From Mucilaginibacter gotjawali (GTDB lineage Bacteria; Bacteroidota; Bacteroidia; Sphingobacteriales; Sphingobacteriaceae), in the NCBI RefSeq assembly GCF_002355435.1, contig NZ_AP017313.1, positions 1,984,001 through 2,048,000 on the forward strand: a stretch of DNA of 64,000 nt, read 5' to 3'. The position numbers were made by a program, and so were the translations under genes. The notes under the pieces are model-generated. The model did not search any database. It was given only the letters and a program-made list of their open reading frames with translations, and was not told the DNA's origin. Shown piece by piece: positions 54,858-64,000 of the stretch. Each line of letters begins with the position of its first letter. Within the stretch, counting starts at the first letter, position 1.

Positions 54858-57800
54858 ATGCGTTTTAAAATTTACGCCGTACTTATACTGTATATTTTAA
54901 TCCAACAAAAGGTGTCGGCCCAAAATCCGGTATACCAGTTTTCTCATCTGGATATTACTGACGGGCTTTCAATTAACCAGGTAAGCAGCATTTATAAAGA
55001 CTCCAAAGGGTTTATGTGGTTTGGTACCATTGCGGGCCTTAACAGGTACGATGGGTATAAATTTAAAGTATTTAAACACTCGGCGGGCGACCCCAGCTCT
55101 CTTTCCGATAATTCTGTAGGAGCAATTTTTGAGGGCCCTGAAAGAAAACTATGGATTAAAACCAATAGCGGCTTATGTGTTTATAACCCCGTAACCGAAA
55201 AGTTTTCAAATGTGATTGTTTATGAACTCACAAAGTATAATGTTTTAACTGACCAGGTTACCACTATCAGGAAAGATAAAGAAGGCAATTTCTGGTTTTT
55301 AACAAACGACAGGGGTTTGTATTGCTATCATCCCAAAAACAACTCAACTGCTTTTTTTAGCAGTGCAGCCAATTCCAGTGTGAAACTGCATTCAAATATA
55401 GTAACGGATGTTGTTGAAGACAGCCACGGCTTATTTTGGCTTATTTACAGTGATGGCGTAATTGATCAGTTTGACATTCATAAAAATAAAATTATTTCAA
55501 GCTCAGGTATCCTGGCGAAGGCCAACAATAAAAGGTATGAGGTTTATTCCGGAACATTTGATAACAACAGTAATTTGTGGATCTGTGCGGCAGGCAGCCC
55601 TATAGGCGTTTACCGTTATCATACAAACACAGGCACACTTGATCATTTTAATACGGAGTCAGCAGATATAAAGCTTAATTATAATGTAATTAACAATATT
55701 ATACTGAGTGACGATAATAAAATATGGATAGGTACCGATCATGGCGGCATTAACCTGTACGACCCGGTCAGCAATAGTATTCAATATCTTTTAAACAGGG
55801 AAGACGATGCAAAATCCCTGAAAGGGAACACTGTTGAGCTTTATAAAGATAATACCGGCATCATTTGGGCCGGTACATTTAAACAGGGGGTTAGTTATTA
55901 TCATAAAAGCATCATCCAGTTCCCGCTTGTGCGTAAGTTTCTGTCAGACAATAAAAGTTTGCCATTTGAGGATGTAGATTGCTTTGCCGATGATGCCAAT
56001 GGGAATTTATGGATCGGGACAAATGGGGGAGGGTTGATCAATTATAATTCCGTCACTAAAAAATATACCCAGTTCAAACATAACCCCAATGATGCAAACA
56101 GTTTAACCAATGATGTGGTGATCCGTTTATGCATTGACCATGAACATAAGCTTTGGATAGGCACCTATTTTGGAGGACTGGATTGTTTTGACGGAAATAA
56201 GTTTACCCATTACCGGCATAATGACAATATACCGTCAAGTATTTCGGATGACAGGGTTTATACCATCATAGAAGATTCATCAAATAAATTGTGGGTAGGC
56301 ACTTTTGCAGGCAGTATTAATATTTTTAACAGAGAGACCAATAGCTTTTTACATCCAAATTATCAAATGCTGTCTAATTATACAGCAGTTATTTATGAGG
56401 ACAAACAAAAAAATATTTGGATAGGGCGCGACAAAGGGTTAGACTTTATTGAAAAAGGGAAAAATAAGGCGAAACACTATTTTAATCAGCCTAAAAACCC
56501 CAATAGTTTAGTAGCCAATGATGTAAACTGCATTATACAAGACAAGGAAGGATTATTCTGGATAGGTACTAAAGGCGGTTTAAGTGTTTTTAATACGCAG
56601 ACCAATGAATTTCATAACCTGGATGAAACAAAAGGGCTGCCTGGAAACAACGTGTTAAACGTGTTGGAGGATAAAGATGGATCAATATGGATCAGCACAA
56701 AAAATGGGCTGGCCCGGATAAATTATGTGCAAACCGGCAATAGTTATAAGTTTCAGATCAATAAGTTTGATGAATTTGACGGCTTGCAGGGAAAAGAATT
56801 TAATGCATGCGCTGCCTTTAAAACAAAAAAGGGCCTGATGATATTTGGCGGAGCACATGGCTTTAATATTTTCGATCCAAAAAGTATCAATATTGTAAAA
56901 AGTAAGCCCCAATTATTGTTTACCGATTTTCAGTTATTTAATAAAAGTGTTGCCGCAGGGGATACCGTTAATGGTAACATTGTATTGAAGAGTTCAATAG
57001 CCGATACAAAAGAGCTGACGTTAACTCATAACGAAAATGATTTTAGCATTGAATTTGCCGATTGTGATTATTTTAATCCGGATAAGATTGTTTATCAATA
57101 TAAATTGGATGGATTTGATAAGCAATGGCTTTCGGCTCCAAATGATATACGCAAGGCAACTTATACGAATTTGGATGCCGGCGACTATGTATTTAAAGTA
57201 AGAGCCAGTAATATTAACGATCCTAAAAACAGCAGCACTATTGCACTTAATATTAAAGTATTGCCGCCATTCTGGAAGTCGCCGATTGCCTACGCCATTT
57301 ATTTCCTCTCTGTTATATGCCTGTTGTTTTACATCAGGCACAAAGGCATATTGAAATTAAAACGCGAATTTAAGATCAGGCAGGATAAACTGGAATCTGA
57401 GCGTAAAATTGCCCAGGAACGTGAAGAAGCCAGGCGGATGCATGAACTCGACCTGATGAAGATAAAGTTCTTTACCAATGTGAGTCACGAATTCAGGACA
57501 CCTTTATCATTAATTATATCGCCAATTGATAATTTAATTAAAGGAATCGATGATCCCGGGCAAAAGCATCATTTAACAATGATCAAAAGAAACGGCAGGC
57601 GCCTGTTAAACCTGGTTAATCAGTTGCTGGATTTCAGGAAGATGGAGTTTAAGGAATTGAAGTTAAATTTGAGCAAGGGAGATATCATCCAATTTATAAA
57701 GGAGGTATCTGCTTCCTTTACCGATATTGCTGACCAAAACCATGTGGATTACTTAATTGAGAGCGACATAGAATCGGTGATCATTAAGTTTGACAGGGAC

Positions 57801-59018
57801 AAAATTGAACGGGTGCTATTTAATCTGCTTTCAAACGCCTTTAAATTCACGGCTTCAGGTGGTAATGTAAGCGTTTTTATTAGCCTTGTTAAAGACAACG
57901 CAGTTGATGATGAGCAACAGCTTTTAGAAATAAAAGTAATTGATACAGGCATAGGTATACCGAAAGAAATACATGATAAAGTTTTTGAGCGCTTTTTTCA
58001 GGACAATATGCCCGAAAGTTTGTTGAACCAGGGCAGCGGGATCGGCTTGTCAATCACGAGGGAATTTGTTAAAATGCACGGCGGAGAAATCAGCATTGAA
58101 AGTGAACCCGGAAACGGCACTTGTTTTACCGTTCAATTGCCGGTAGATGTAGAATATGAAAAGAGCACTCCGGTAGCTGAACAGCCCGCGATAGCTAAAC
58201 CCGAGGAAAGTTCGCGTATCACATCCAAGAAGCCTGTTATTTTGTTGATTGAAGATAATGACGACCTTAGGTTTTATTTAAAGGATAACCTGAAACATAA
58301 CTTCACTATTGTTGAGGCTGTAAACGGTAAAGATGGCTGGCAAAAAGCGCTTGCCTTGCACCCCAACCTGATAGTGAGCGATGTAAGTATGCCGGAGATG
58401 AATGGGATCGATCTGTGCAAAAAAATAAAAGGTGATAAACGTACGGAGCATATTCCTATTATTTTACTGACCGCATTAACTGATGAAGAAAACCAGCTTG
58501 CGGGCCTTACCAATGGTGCTAATGATTATATCAGCAAGCCCTTTAACTTCCAAATATTGCTTTCAAAAATCAACGGCATTTTGCTGATGCAAAAGACTTT
58601 GAAAAAAACCTACCAGAAGCAGGTTGAAGTTAATGCACCGGATATAGCGGTTGTATCGGAAGATGAAAGGTTTTTGAAGAATGTTTTTTCGTGTATCGAG
58701 AAGAATATCACCAACCCGAATTTCTCTGTCGAGGAGTTGAGCCGCCAGTTGTCAACGAGCCGGATCTCACTTTATAAACGGATGTTATCCCTTACCGGTA
58801 AAACGCCGGTTGATTGTATCCGGACCATTCGCTTAAAAAGAGCGGTTCAGTTACTTGAAAAGAGTAAACTTAATATCGCCGGCGTTGCCTATGAGTCAGG
58901 CTTTAATAACCCTAATTATTTTTCGAAGGTGTTTAAAGATGAATACGGCATGCTGCCTTCAGAATACGTTACCCAAATGCGTAATAAGGAAAAAGAGATA
59001 TTTGAAGAAGTTGATTGA
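54858..59018 (+). CDS. Hybrid two-component system regulator (HTCS)
   Basis: 1386 residues from the ATG at 54858 (the TTG at 54849 is less likely). Signal peptide (ending SAQ), then two-component-regulator propeller repeats (about 25-700, many WIGT/WFGT-x-GL), a Y_Y_Y domain (about 730-800), one transmembrane helix (about 808-830), HisKA with NVSHEFRTPLS (His near 875), HATPase (GSGIGLSITREF), receiver (phosphoacceptor Asp in LIVSDVSMPEMNG near 1175) and a C-terminal AraC DNA-binding domain. In Bacteroidota such proteins sense oligosaccharides in the periplasm and turn on the neighbouring glycan-use genes. Confidence 0.96.
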   Translation: MRFKIYAVLILYILIQQKVSAQNPVYQFSHLDITDGLSINQVSSIYKDSKGFMWFGTIAGLNRYDGYKFKVFKHSAGDPSSLSDNSVGAIFEGPERKLWIKTNSGLCVYNPVTEKFSNVIVYELTKYNVLTDQVTTIRKDKEGNFWFLTNDRGLYCYHPKNNSTAFFSSAANSSVKLHSNIVTDVVEDSHGLFWLIYSDGVIDQFDIHKNKIISSSGILAKANNKRYEVYSGTFDNNSNLWICAAGSPIGVYRYHTNTGTLDHFNTESADIKLNYNVINNIILSDDNKIWIGTDHGGINLYDPVSNSIQYLLNREDDAKSLKGNTVELYKDNTGIIWAGTFKQGVSYYHKSIIQFPLVRKFLSDNKSLPFEDVDCFADDANGNLWIGTNGGGLINYNSVTKKYTQFKHNPNDANSLTNDVVIRLCIDHEHKLWIGTYFGGLDCFDGNKFTHYRHNDNIPSSISDDRVYTIIEDSSNKLWVGTFAGSINIFNRETNSFLHPNYQMLSNYTAVIYEDKQKNIWIGRDKGLDFIEKGKNKAKHYFNQPKNPNSLVANDVNCIIQDKEGLFWIGTKGGLSVFNTQTNEFHNLDETKGLPGNNVLNVLEDKDGSIWISTKNGLARINYVQTGNSYKFQINKFDEFDGLQGKEFNACAAFKTKKGLMIFGGAHGFNIFDPKSINIVKSKPQLLFTDFQLFNKSVAAGDTVNGNIVLKSSIADTKELTLTHNENDFSIEFADCDYFNPDKIVYQYKLDGFDKQWLSAPNDIRKATYTNLDAGDYVFKVRASNINDPKNSSTIALNIKVLPPFWKSPIAYAIYFLSVICLLFYIRHKGILKLKREFKIRQDKLESERKIAQEREEARRMHELDLMKIKFFTNVSHEFRTPLSLIISPIDNLIKGIDDPGQKHHLTMIKRNGRRLLNLVNQLLDFRKMEFKELKLNLSKGDIIQFIKEVSASFTDIADQNHVDYLIESDIESVIIKFDRDKIERVLFNLLSNAFKFTASGGNVSVFISLVKDNAVDDEQQLLEIKVIDTGIGIPKEIHDKVFERFFQDNMPESLLNQGSGIGLSITREFVKMHGGEISIESEPGNGTCFTVQLPVDVEYEKSTPVAEQPAIAKPEESSRITSKKPVILLIEDNDDLRFYLKDNLKHNFTIVEAVNGKDGWQKALALHPNLIVSDVSMPEMNGIDLCKKIKGDKRTEHIPIILLTALTDEENQLAGLTNGANDYISKPFNFQILLSKINGILLMQKTLKKTYQKQVEVNAPDIAVVSEDERFLKNVFSCIEKNITNPNFSVEELSRQLSTSRISLYKRMLSLTGKTPVDCIRTIRLKRAVQLLEKSKLNIAGVAYESGFNNPNYFSKVFKDEYGMLPSEYVTQMRNKEKEIFEEVD

Positions 59019-59457
59019 TACGTAATTGCATTTCTACCGTATCGGCGTAAAAAAAATCAACCATTTCTTATTAGCCTGCAACGCCTACTGGTAACACACA
59101 AAAACACCAGGATAACTGGTTTGTGTGTGTGTGTTAATGTGTTAAAAATGCATCGCGCAAATTTCTTCGGCTTGCAGATAAGCGTTAGTTTCTATTTAAA
59201 TCCGTAAACAATAATTTCTATTTGCCTGTTAAGTTCTGACGGCCTGTTAACCCTGGTATGCTTATTTTATTACTCGTCATAATTTTTGCTGTTTTTGAAA
59301 TAAGTGCGTAAATCCCTCCTAAATGCCCCTTATAGCGCCTTTGGTTAACATTTTTATCTTAAATAGAAACTTTTGTAGCATTAAAAAAAATGATTAACCA
59401 ATAGCTTTACAAGCATGATCGGTAACCCCGGTTGCAATTATAACACCTTCTAAAATT
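59019..59457. other. Intergenic region before the GH31 gene
   Basis: 439 bases. It has an inverted repeat, AACACACAAAAACACCAG / CTGGTTTGTGTGTG with loop GATAA (59093-59135), 75 bases after the regulator stop; without a clear T-run. Otherwise no gene or site that I can support. Confidence 0.5.
59093..59135. repeat. Imperfect inverted repeat with a GT run
   Basis: ACACACAAAAACACCAG and CTGGTTTGTGTGTGTGTGTT pair with a few mismatches. Possible transcript 3' end of the regulator gene. Confidence 0.4.
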
Positions 59458-61872
59458 ATGCTTAACAAGAACTTTAAGTCTGCCAGGCAAAAAGCCTGCA
59501 GTTTTTTGATTGTACTCATTTATGCAGCGTCAGCATATAATGCCAAAGCGGCTGTTAAATCGTACAAGAAAGAAGCTGACGGTATAACCATAAAACTCAA
59601 TACCGGGCTCATCAAAATAAAGATTTGTGCCGACGATATTGTTGAGGTTAAGTACACCATCTTGAATGCCTTCCCCCCCAAAACATCGCTTGTTGTTAAT
59701 AATACCTGGGCAAAAAATACGCCCTTTAAAGTAAGTGAACAAAAAGGCGGGATCGTTATTACTACGCTTAAACTGAGAATTGTTATCGATAAGGTAACTA
59801 ACGCTATTACTTATAAAGATATTAACGGGAAGATAATAACCGGCGAGGCCGCGGCCGGTAATAAGTCTCTTACTGAAGCCACCGTTGCAGGGATAAAAAC
59901 CTATAGCATAAGTACACAGTTCAATTCGCCGAAGGATGAAGCACTGTTTGGTTTGGGCTGCCATCCTGAAGATACGCTTTCCATCAATTACAAAGGACGT
60001 AACCAGCAAATGCTGATCAAATACATGACCGGCGCTATCCCTGTTTTACTCTCAACAAAAGGTTACGGCCTTTTATGGGATAACTATTCGGCCTCAGATT
60101 TTTATGGCGCCGAAGCTGGTAACACCCAATTTAAATATGTATCGGAAAGCGGCAAGGAAGTAGATTATTATTTTTTTTACGGCCCCGATTTTGATCATAT
60201 CATTGATTCGTACCGCACGGCAACAGGTGCCGCTCCTATGTATCCAAAATGGGCTTTCGGGCTTTTTCAATCGCAGGACAGGTATAAAACACAGGCCGAG
60301 GTTTTAGGTGTGAAGGATGGTTACCGTAATAACCATATCCCGGTAGATGCTATTGTACAGGATTGGTTCTGGTGGTCACCCGCTCCGATCGGTTCTCACA
60401 TCATGAACCATGACCGGTACCCCGATCCGAAAGCAATGGTCAACGAACTGCACAAGGCAAATTTCCATGCGATGATCTCCGTCTGGCCGTTGTTTGGCGA
60501 TGGTAGCGCGAATTACGAAGCGCAAAAGAAAAACGGCTTTTTAACCAGCATAAAATGGGATAATTTTTTCGCCCATACTTTTGATACCTATTATGATGCC
60601 CATAACCCCAAAGCCAGGGACCTTTATTGGGCACAGGCCCGTGATAGCGTAGTAAAGCGGTTTGACTGGGATGCCTGGTGGGTTGACCAATGCGAGCCTG
60701 ACAATGGGTCATTGCTTGATGAGCGCCGCAAAGCCGATTTTTCAGTTGGAAAAGGTATTGACTATTTTAATACCTATGCCCTGGAGCATGCCAAAGGTCT
60801 TTATAAGGGTTGGAGAAGCGATATGACCGGCAAACGTGCTTTCTTTTTGGTACGGCAGGCGTTTGCAGGATCACAACGGAGTGCAACAACGCTTTGGTCA
60901 TCAGATATTACTACAACTTTTAAAGCCTTTAAAAGCCAGGTACCACAGGGTATAAATGCCTGTGCCTCCGGTATTCCATACTGGACATCGGACATTGGCG
61001 GTTATTTATCAAGGGTAGATCCGGACGGCATCCCTGCCTGGTCTGAGCCTAAAAACAGGGAGTTGTTTACCCGCTGGTTCCAGTTTGGCGCATTCTCACC
61101 CATCTTCCGCATTCACGGTAAAGGCGAAAGGGCGCTGTTCTCAAATAACTGGGACCAACCTACCAAAGATATTTTGCTGAAATTCGATAACCTGCGTTAC
61201 CGCTTGTTGCCTTACATATATTCCCTTTCAGCCAGGGTAACGATGCATAACTATACCATAATGCGTTCGCTGGCCTTTGATTTCAGGAATGATGCAAATG
61301 TTTACAGTATACCTGATCAATTTATGTTTGGCCCGGCATTTATGGTAAACCCGGTTACTGATCAATTATATACAGGCGCCGGTGAAGCAAAAGCAAAAAT
61401 CCGCAAAGTATACCTGCCAAAGGCCACATGGTTTGATTTCTGGACGGGTAAAACCCTCGCCGGCGGAAGAACAATTGAGGCCGAATCGCCCATCAGTATT
61501 TTGCCGCTATATGTAAAAGCAGGCTCTGTTATACCAATGGCGCCTGAAGTGGAATATGCAACCCAAAAAACAGCAAAACCTTTTGAATTACGCATTTACC
61601 CCGGCGCAAATGGCAAGTTTACCATTTATGAAGATGAAAACGACAACTACAATTACGAGAAAGGTAAATACGCCCTTTTTACTATTAACTGGAATGATAA
61701 ACTGCGCCAGGTTAGTATAACTGATACAAAAGGTACTTACAAAGGGTTAAAAAAGTACCGGACTTTCAATATAGTATTGGTTGGCCCTGCACATGGGACA
61801 GGGGAAGCTGTTACCGAAAATGCGGATAAGACAATTGTATACAACGGGAAATCATTAACAGTAAAAATATAA
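59458..61872 (+). CDS. GH31-family glycoside hydrolase (alpha-xylosidase/alpha-glucosidase)
   Basis: 804 residues with a signal peptide (about 1-32, ending AKAA). GH31 catalytic TIM barrel: substrate-side VDAIVQDWFWW, nucleophile Asp410 in WWVDQCEP, and acid/base Asp483 in the block AFAGSQRSATTLWSSD. The WWVDxCEP form is similar to alpha-xylosidase-like GH31, but alpha-glucosidase cannot be excluded by eye. It is exported to the periplasm or surface and lies between the regulator and AraC/SusC genes, so it attacks side chains of the glycan taken up by this locus. Confidence 0.94.
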   Translation: MLNKNFKSARQKACSFLIVLIYAASAYNAKAAVKSYKKEADGITIKLNTGLIKIKICADDIVEVKYTILNAFPPKTSLVVNNTWAKNTPFKVSEQKGGIVITTLKLRIVIDKVTNAITYKDINGKIITGEAAAGNKSLTEATVAGIKTYSISTQFNSPKDEALFGLGCHPEDTLSINYKGRNQQMLIKYMTGAIPVLLSTKGYGLLWDNYSASDFYGAEAGNTQFKYVSESGKEVDYYFFYGPDFDHIIDSYRTATGAAPMYPKWAFGLFQSQDRYKTQAEVLGVKDGYRNNHIPVDAIVQDWFWWSPAPIGSHIMNHDRYPDPKAMVNELHKANFHAMISVWPLFGDGSANYEAQKKNGFLTSIKWDNFFAHTFDTYYDAHNPKARDLYWAQARDSVVKRFDWDAWWVDQCEPDNGSLLDERRKADFSVGKGIDYFNTYALEHAKGLYKGWRSDMTGKRAFFLVRQAFAGSQRSATTLWSSDITTTFKAFKSQVPQGINACASGIPYWTSDIGGYLSRVDPDGIPAWSEPKNRELFTRWFQFGAFSPIFRIHGKGERALFSNNWDQPTKDILLKFDNLRYRLLPYIYSLSARVTMHNYTIMRSLAFDFRNDANVYSIPDQFMFGPAFMVNPVTDQLYTGAGEAKAKIRKVYLPKATWFDFWTGKTLAGGRTIEAESPISILPLYVKAGSVIPMAPEVEYATQKTAKPFELRIYPGANGKFTIYEDENDNYNYEKGKYALFTINWNDKLRQVSITDTKGTYKGLKKYRTFNIVLVGPAHGTGEAVTENADKTIVYNGKSLTVKI

Positions 61873-61941
61873 GATTAAGCGCCGGTAGTTTAAAAAAAAC
61901 GAATAAGGCAACCAGTTACAACCGGTCAAACTATTTTTATC

Positions 61942-62835
61942 ATGTATAATACAACAAACACACAAAAAGTAATGCGCGAAACAACATCCTTAAACGCGGG
62001 TGATTGTTTTACCATTTCTTCGAGGGTGAAAAAGGATTTTGATTTTCCCCTGCATTATCATGATGAATATGAACTTAACCTTATTATAAATGCCAAAGGT
62101 GCAAAGCGCATTGTTGGCGGTAGTATAGGGGTTATTGATGATATGGAGCTTGTTTTTATCGGCCCCAATATTTACCATGCCTGGTTTTTACACCAATGTA
62201 CATCAACCGAAATACAGGAAGTAACCATTCAGTTTCATAAAGACCTTTTCGACGAAAATTTTTTAAACAGAAACCAGGCCAGTATACTTAAAAATATGTT
62301 TAACAATGCCCAATTGGGAATTCTCTTTTCGCGGGAGACCACGAAGGGGCTTGTAAACAGGATTTTGGATCTGAACCAAAAAAGCAGGTTTGATGCAGTT
62401 TTGGAATTGCTATCTATACTTCACTCTTTATCGGTTTCCTCAAATATTAAATTACTGTCAGATACGGGCTTTTCGGATCAGAACTTCTGCTTTAAAAGCA
62501 GGCGGATCGAAAAAGTATTTGAATATATGCACAACAACTACGATAAGCAAATAACGCTTGCCGATGTTGCCCGCGTAGCCAATATGCCCCAGGTGTCCTT
62601 CAGCCGGTTTATTAAAAAAAGAACCGGTAAAACTTTTATCGAAAGCCTTAATGAGATCAGACTGGGTCACGCATCAAGGATGTTGATTGATACCGAGGCA
62701 CATATAGCCGGCATAGCCTACAAATGCGGCTTTAATAACATATCCAATTTTAACCGGATTTTTAAACGTAAAAAACAATGTATCCCGCGTGAATTCAGGG
62801 AGGCATATAGTAATGGAAGGAGTTTTTATATATAA
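61942..62835 (+). CDS. AraC-family regulator with cupin sensor
   Basis: 297 residues. N-terminal cupin-like sensing domain (FPLHYHDEYELNLIINAKG, about 28-46), C-terminal AraC double HTH (ITLADVARVANMPQVSFSRFIKKRTGKTFIESLNEIRLGHASRMLIDTEAHIAGIAYKCGFNNISNFNRIFKR). It starts 69 bases after the GH31 stop. It likely adjusts expression of this locus in addition to the hybrid regulator. Confidence 0.92.
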   Translation: MYNTTNTQKVMRETTSLNAGDCFTISSRVKKDFDFPLHYHDEYELNLIINAKGAKRIVGGSIGVIDDMELVFIGPNIYHAWFLHQCTSTEIQEVTIQFHKDLFDENFLNRNQASILKNMFNNAQLGILFSRETTKGLVNRILDLNQKSRFDAVLELLSILHSLSVSSNIKLLSDTGFSDQNFCFKSRRIEKVFEYMHNNYDKQITLADVARVANMPQVSFSRFIKKRTGKTFIESLNEIRLGHASRMLIDTEAHIAGIAYKCGFNNISNFNRIFKRKKQCIPREFREAYSNGRSFYI

Positions 62836-63224
62836 GGATAAATAGCAGCAGTAAATACATTATAATCTATAATATGTTGTTATATATAACATAATACGTA
62901 TTTTATTGCATAAAAAATATTTAATAATGCATTAAAATGTATAAATATAGAATTAATAAATGTAAAAATAGTATTACATATCAGCGGTGTGTATAGGTTA
63001 AATTTGTATAATAAGTTTTGCGGTTTTATAAGTTGCATGATGCTGTAAAACCTTAAGTTGTTATAACCTGAACACCAGTTGCCAGGGAATGATAAATTTT
63101 ATACAATCCAATTATACAGCCGGTTGCTGTTTGTAAATACTAAATAATTTGAGGTTAACGGAGCCATATTTCCATTTATCTCAACAATGTTCAGCAAATC
63201 AATTAATCAACTAAATCAATAAAA
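62836..63224. other. AT-rich intergenic region before the SusC gene
   Basis: 389 bases. It contains a 14-base perfect palindrome TGTTATATATAACA (62878-62891). In this AT-rich DNA the chance level is high, so it is only a candidate regulator site. No RNA gene seen. Confidence 0.45.
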
Positions 63225-64000
63225 ATGAAGAAAGATGTACTGTTTTACAAATTCAATAGTTGCAAAAAAACGTTACTCGTTATTTTGCTAACTATTTTTG
63301 GTTATGCTACCACATTTGCCCAAACCAGGCAAATAACCGGTAAAGTGACCTCGGCCGACGACGGTGGTGGCTTGCCAGGGGTTAGCGTTAGAATTAAAGG
63401 CACAACAACAGGTGTTCAAACTGATGTTAATGGCGCTTTTAAAATTTCAGCCAGCACAGGTACGGTGTTAACCTTTAGCTACGTGGGCTATTTGCCGCAG
63501 CAAATAATTGTAGGCGATGCCAGTGTATATAACATTAAATTATCCCCGGATGCACAGACACTTACTGAAGTAAACGTGGTTTCTATCGGTTATGGTACCG
63601 CAAAACGTAAGGACCTGACAGGTTCCATCAGTTCGATTTCCGCAAAGCAGATTGAAGAATTGCCTGTAACTTCACTTGACCAGGCCTTGCAGGGGCGTGC
63701 AGCAGGTGTGCAGGTAACCAGTAACGATGGTTCTCCCGGTGGTAACATTACCGTACTGATCCGTGGTACAGGTAGTTTGGCTACGGGCGGTAACGTGCCA
63801 TTATATGTTATTGACGGATACCCGCTTGAAGCCGGTGGTATCAACAATATTAACCCTAATGACATTGCATCAATTGACGTGTTGAAAGATGCATCTGCCA
63901 CAGCAATTTATGGTATCCGGGCTGCAAATGGTGTGGTTTTGGTAACCACTAAAAAGGGTAAAACAAATGGTGTAACCGTGTCATTAGACGGATACGAAGC
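63225..64000 (+). CDS. SusC/RagA-family TonB-dependent receptor, 5' portion
   Basis: Start ATG 63225; open to the end of the window (258 codons). Signal sequence (to about 34, ending TTFAQ), then a carboxypeptidase-like regulatory domain (ITGKVTSADDGGGLPGVSVRIKGT; GTVLTFSYVGY), then the plug domain with LDQALQGRAAGVQVTSNDGSPGG, IRGTGSL, YVIDGYP and SIDVLKDASATAIYGIRAANGVV, the SusC signature. It imports oligosaccharides across the outer membrane with TonB energy. SusD and the rest lie beyond the window. Confidence 0.95.
   Translation, partial: MKKDVLFYKFNSCKKTLLVILLTIFGYATTFAQTRQITGKVTSADDGGGLPGVSVRIKGTTTGVQTDVNGAFKISASTGTVLTFSYVGYLPQQIIVGDASVYNIKLSPDAQTLTEVNVVSIGYGTAKRKDLTGSISSISAKQIEELPVTSLDQALQGRAAGVQVTSNDGSPGGNITVLIRGTGSLATGGNVPLYVIDGYPLEAGGINNINPNDIASIDVLKDASATAIYGIRAANGVVLVTTKKGKTNGVTVSLDGYE

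Noticed and set aside
59121..59135. GT dinucleotide run as phase-variation site
   Set aside because: Only about seven units and outside any gene or promoter that I can place.
62878..62891. Perfect palindrome TGTTATATATAACA as operator of the SusC gene
   Set aside because: AT-only core in AT-rich DNA has high chance frequency; no second copy seen near the GH31 gene.

Overview
This window reads as a chromosomal segment of a Bacteroidota bacterium of the Sphingobacteriaceae type (Mucilaginibacter/Pedobacter-like). I infer this from several features: a SusC/RagA receptor and a hybrid two-component regulator in a polysaccharide-utilisation locus; a DAHP synthase fused to chorismate mutase; promoters of the TTTG-N19-TAnnTTTG type; A-rich translation starts instead of Shine-Dalgarno sites; and many intergenic palindromic repeats. 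The genus is inference, not proven.

Layout. Positions 1-8733 hold one tightly packed plus-strand operon for carotenoid synthesis. It runs crtI (3' end only), crtB, an unknown gene, idi, crtZ, a frameshifted lycopene cyclase, folE, an atypical SDR, a flavin reductase-like gene, an FAD oxidase, an MpaB/DUF2236 oxygenase and a MarR regulator. Positions 9165-25152 are minus strand. A four-gene operon for envelope or secreted proteins (collagen-like lipoprotein, outer-membrane barrel, a roughly 2430-residue giant, an FN3 protein) is followed by a LytTR regulator and a TPR histidine kinase. Positions 25830-31405 hold AraC and SDR genes, tRNA-CAU, a HAD hydrolase, proline dehydrogenase, an S4 protein and aroB.

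An intact IS3-family element (31429-32877) carries its inverted repeats, a CGT target duplication and a -1 frameshift site. Next is a three-gene kinase / PP2C / VWA set (33039-36508) that matches the TerY-P triad architecture. Two lone genes follow, then a radical-SAM DNA repair pair (TIGR03915/TIGR03916), a small coiled-coil protein and an EXPERA membrane protein.

Positions 41989-47031 are an aromatic amino-acid operon: pheA, DAHPS-chorismate mutase, aroA, aroC. It is preceded by a Phe/Tyr-rich leader peptide with mutually exclusive terminator and antiterminator hairpins. Then come DUF3570 and a frameshifted thioredoxin gene, and the imuA-imuB-dnaE2 mutasome, with dnaE2 frameshifted. The window ends in a polysaccharide-utilisation locus: hybrid regulator, GH31 glycosidase, AraC, and the start of a SusC receptor.

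The most notable observations are the complete Phe/Tyr attenuator, a near-identical 17-bp palindrome upstream of both DNA-repair operons (a candidate damage-response operator), the TerY-P-like triad, the surface-protein operon with phased repeats upstream, and mobile palindromic repeats that have become part of the coding sequence of aroA and of the ends of other genes. Three genes are each broken by what looks like a single missing base, so sequence error must be excluded before they are called pseudogenes.
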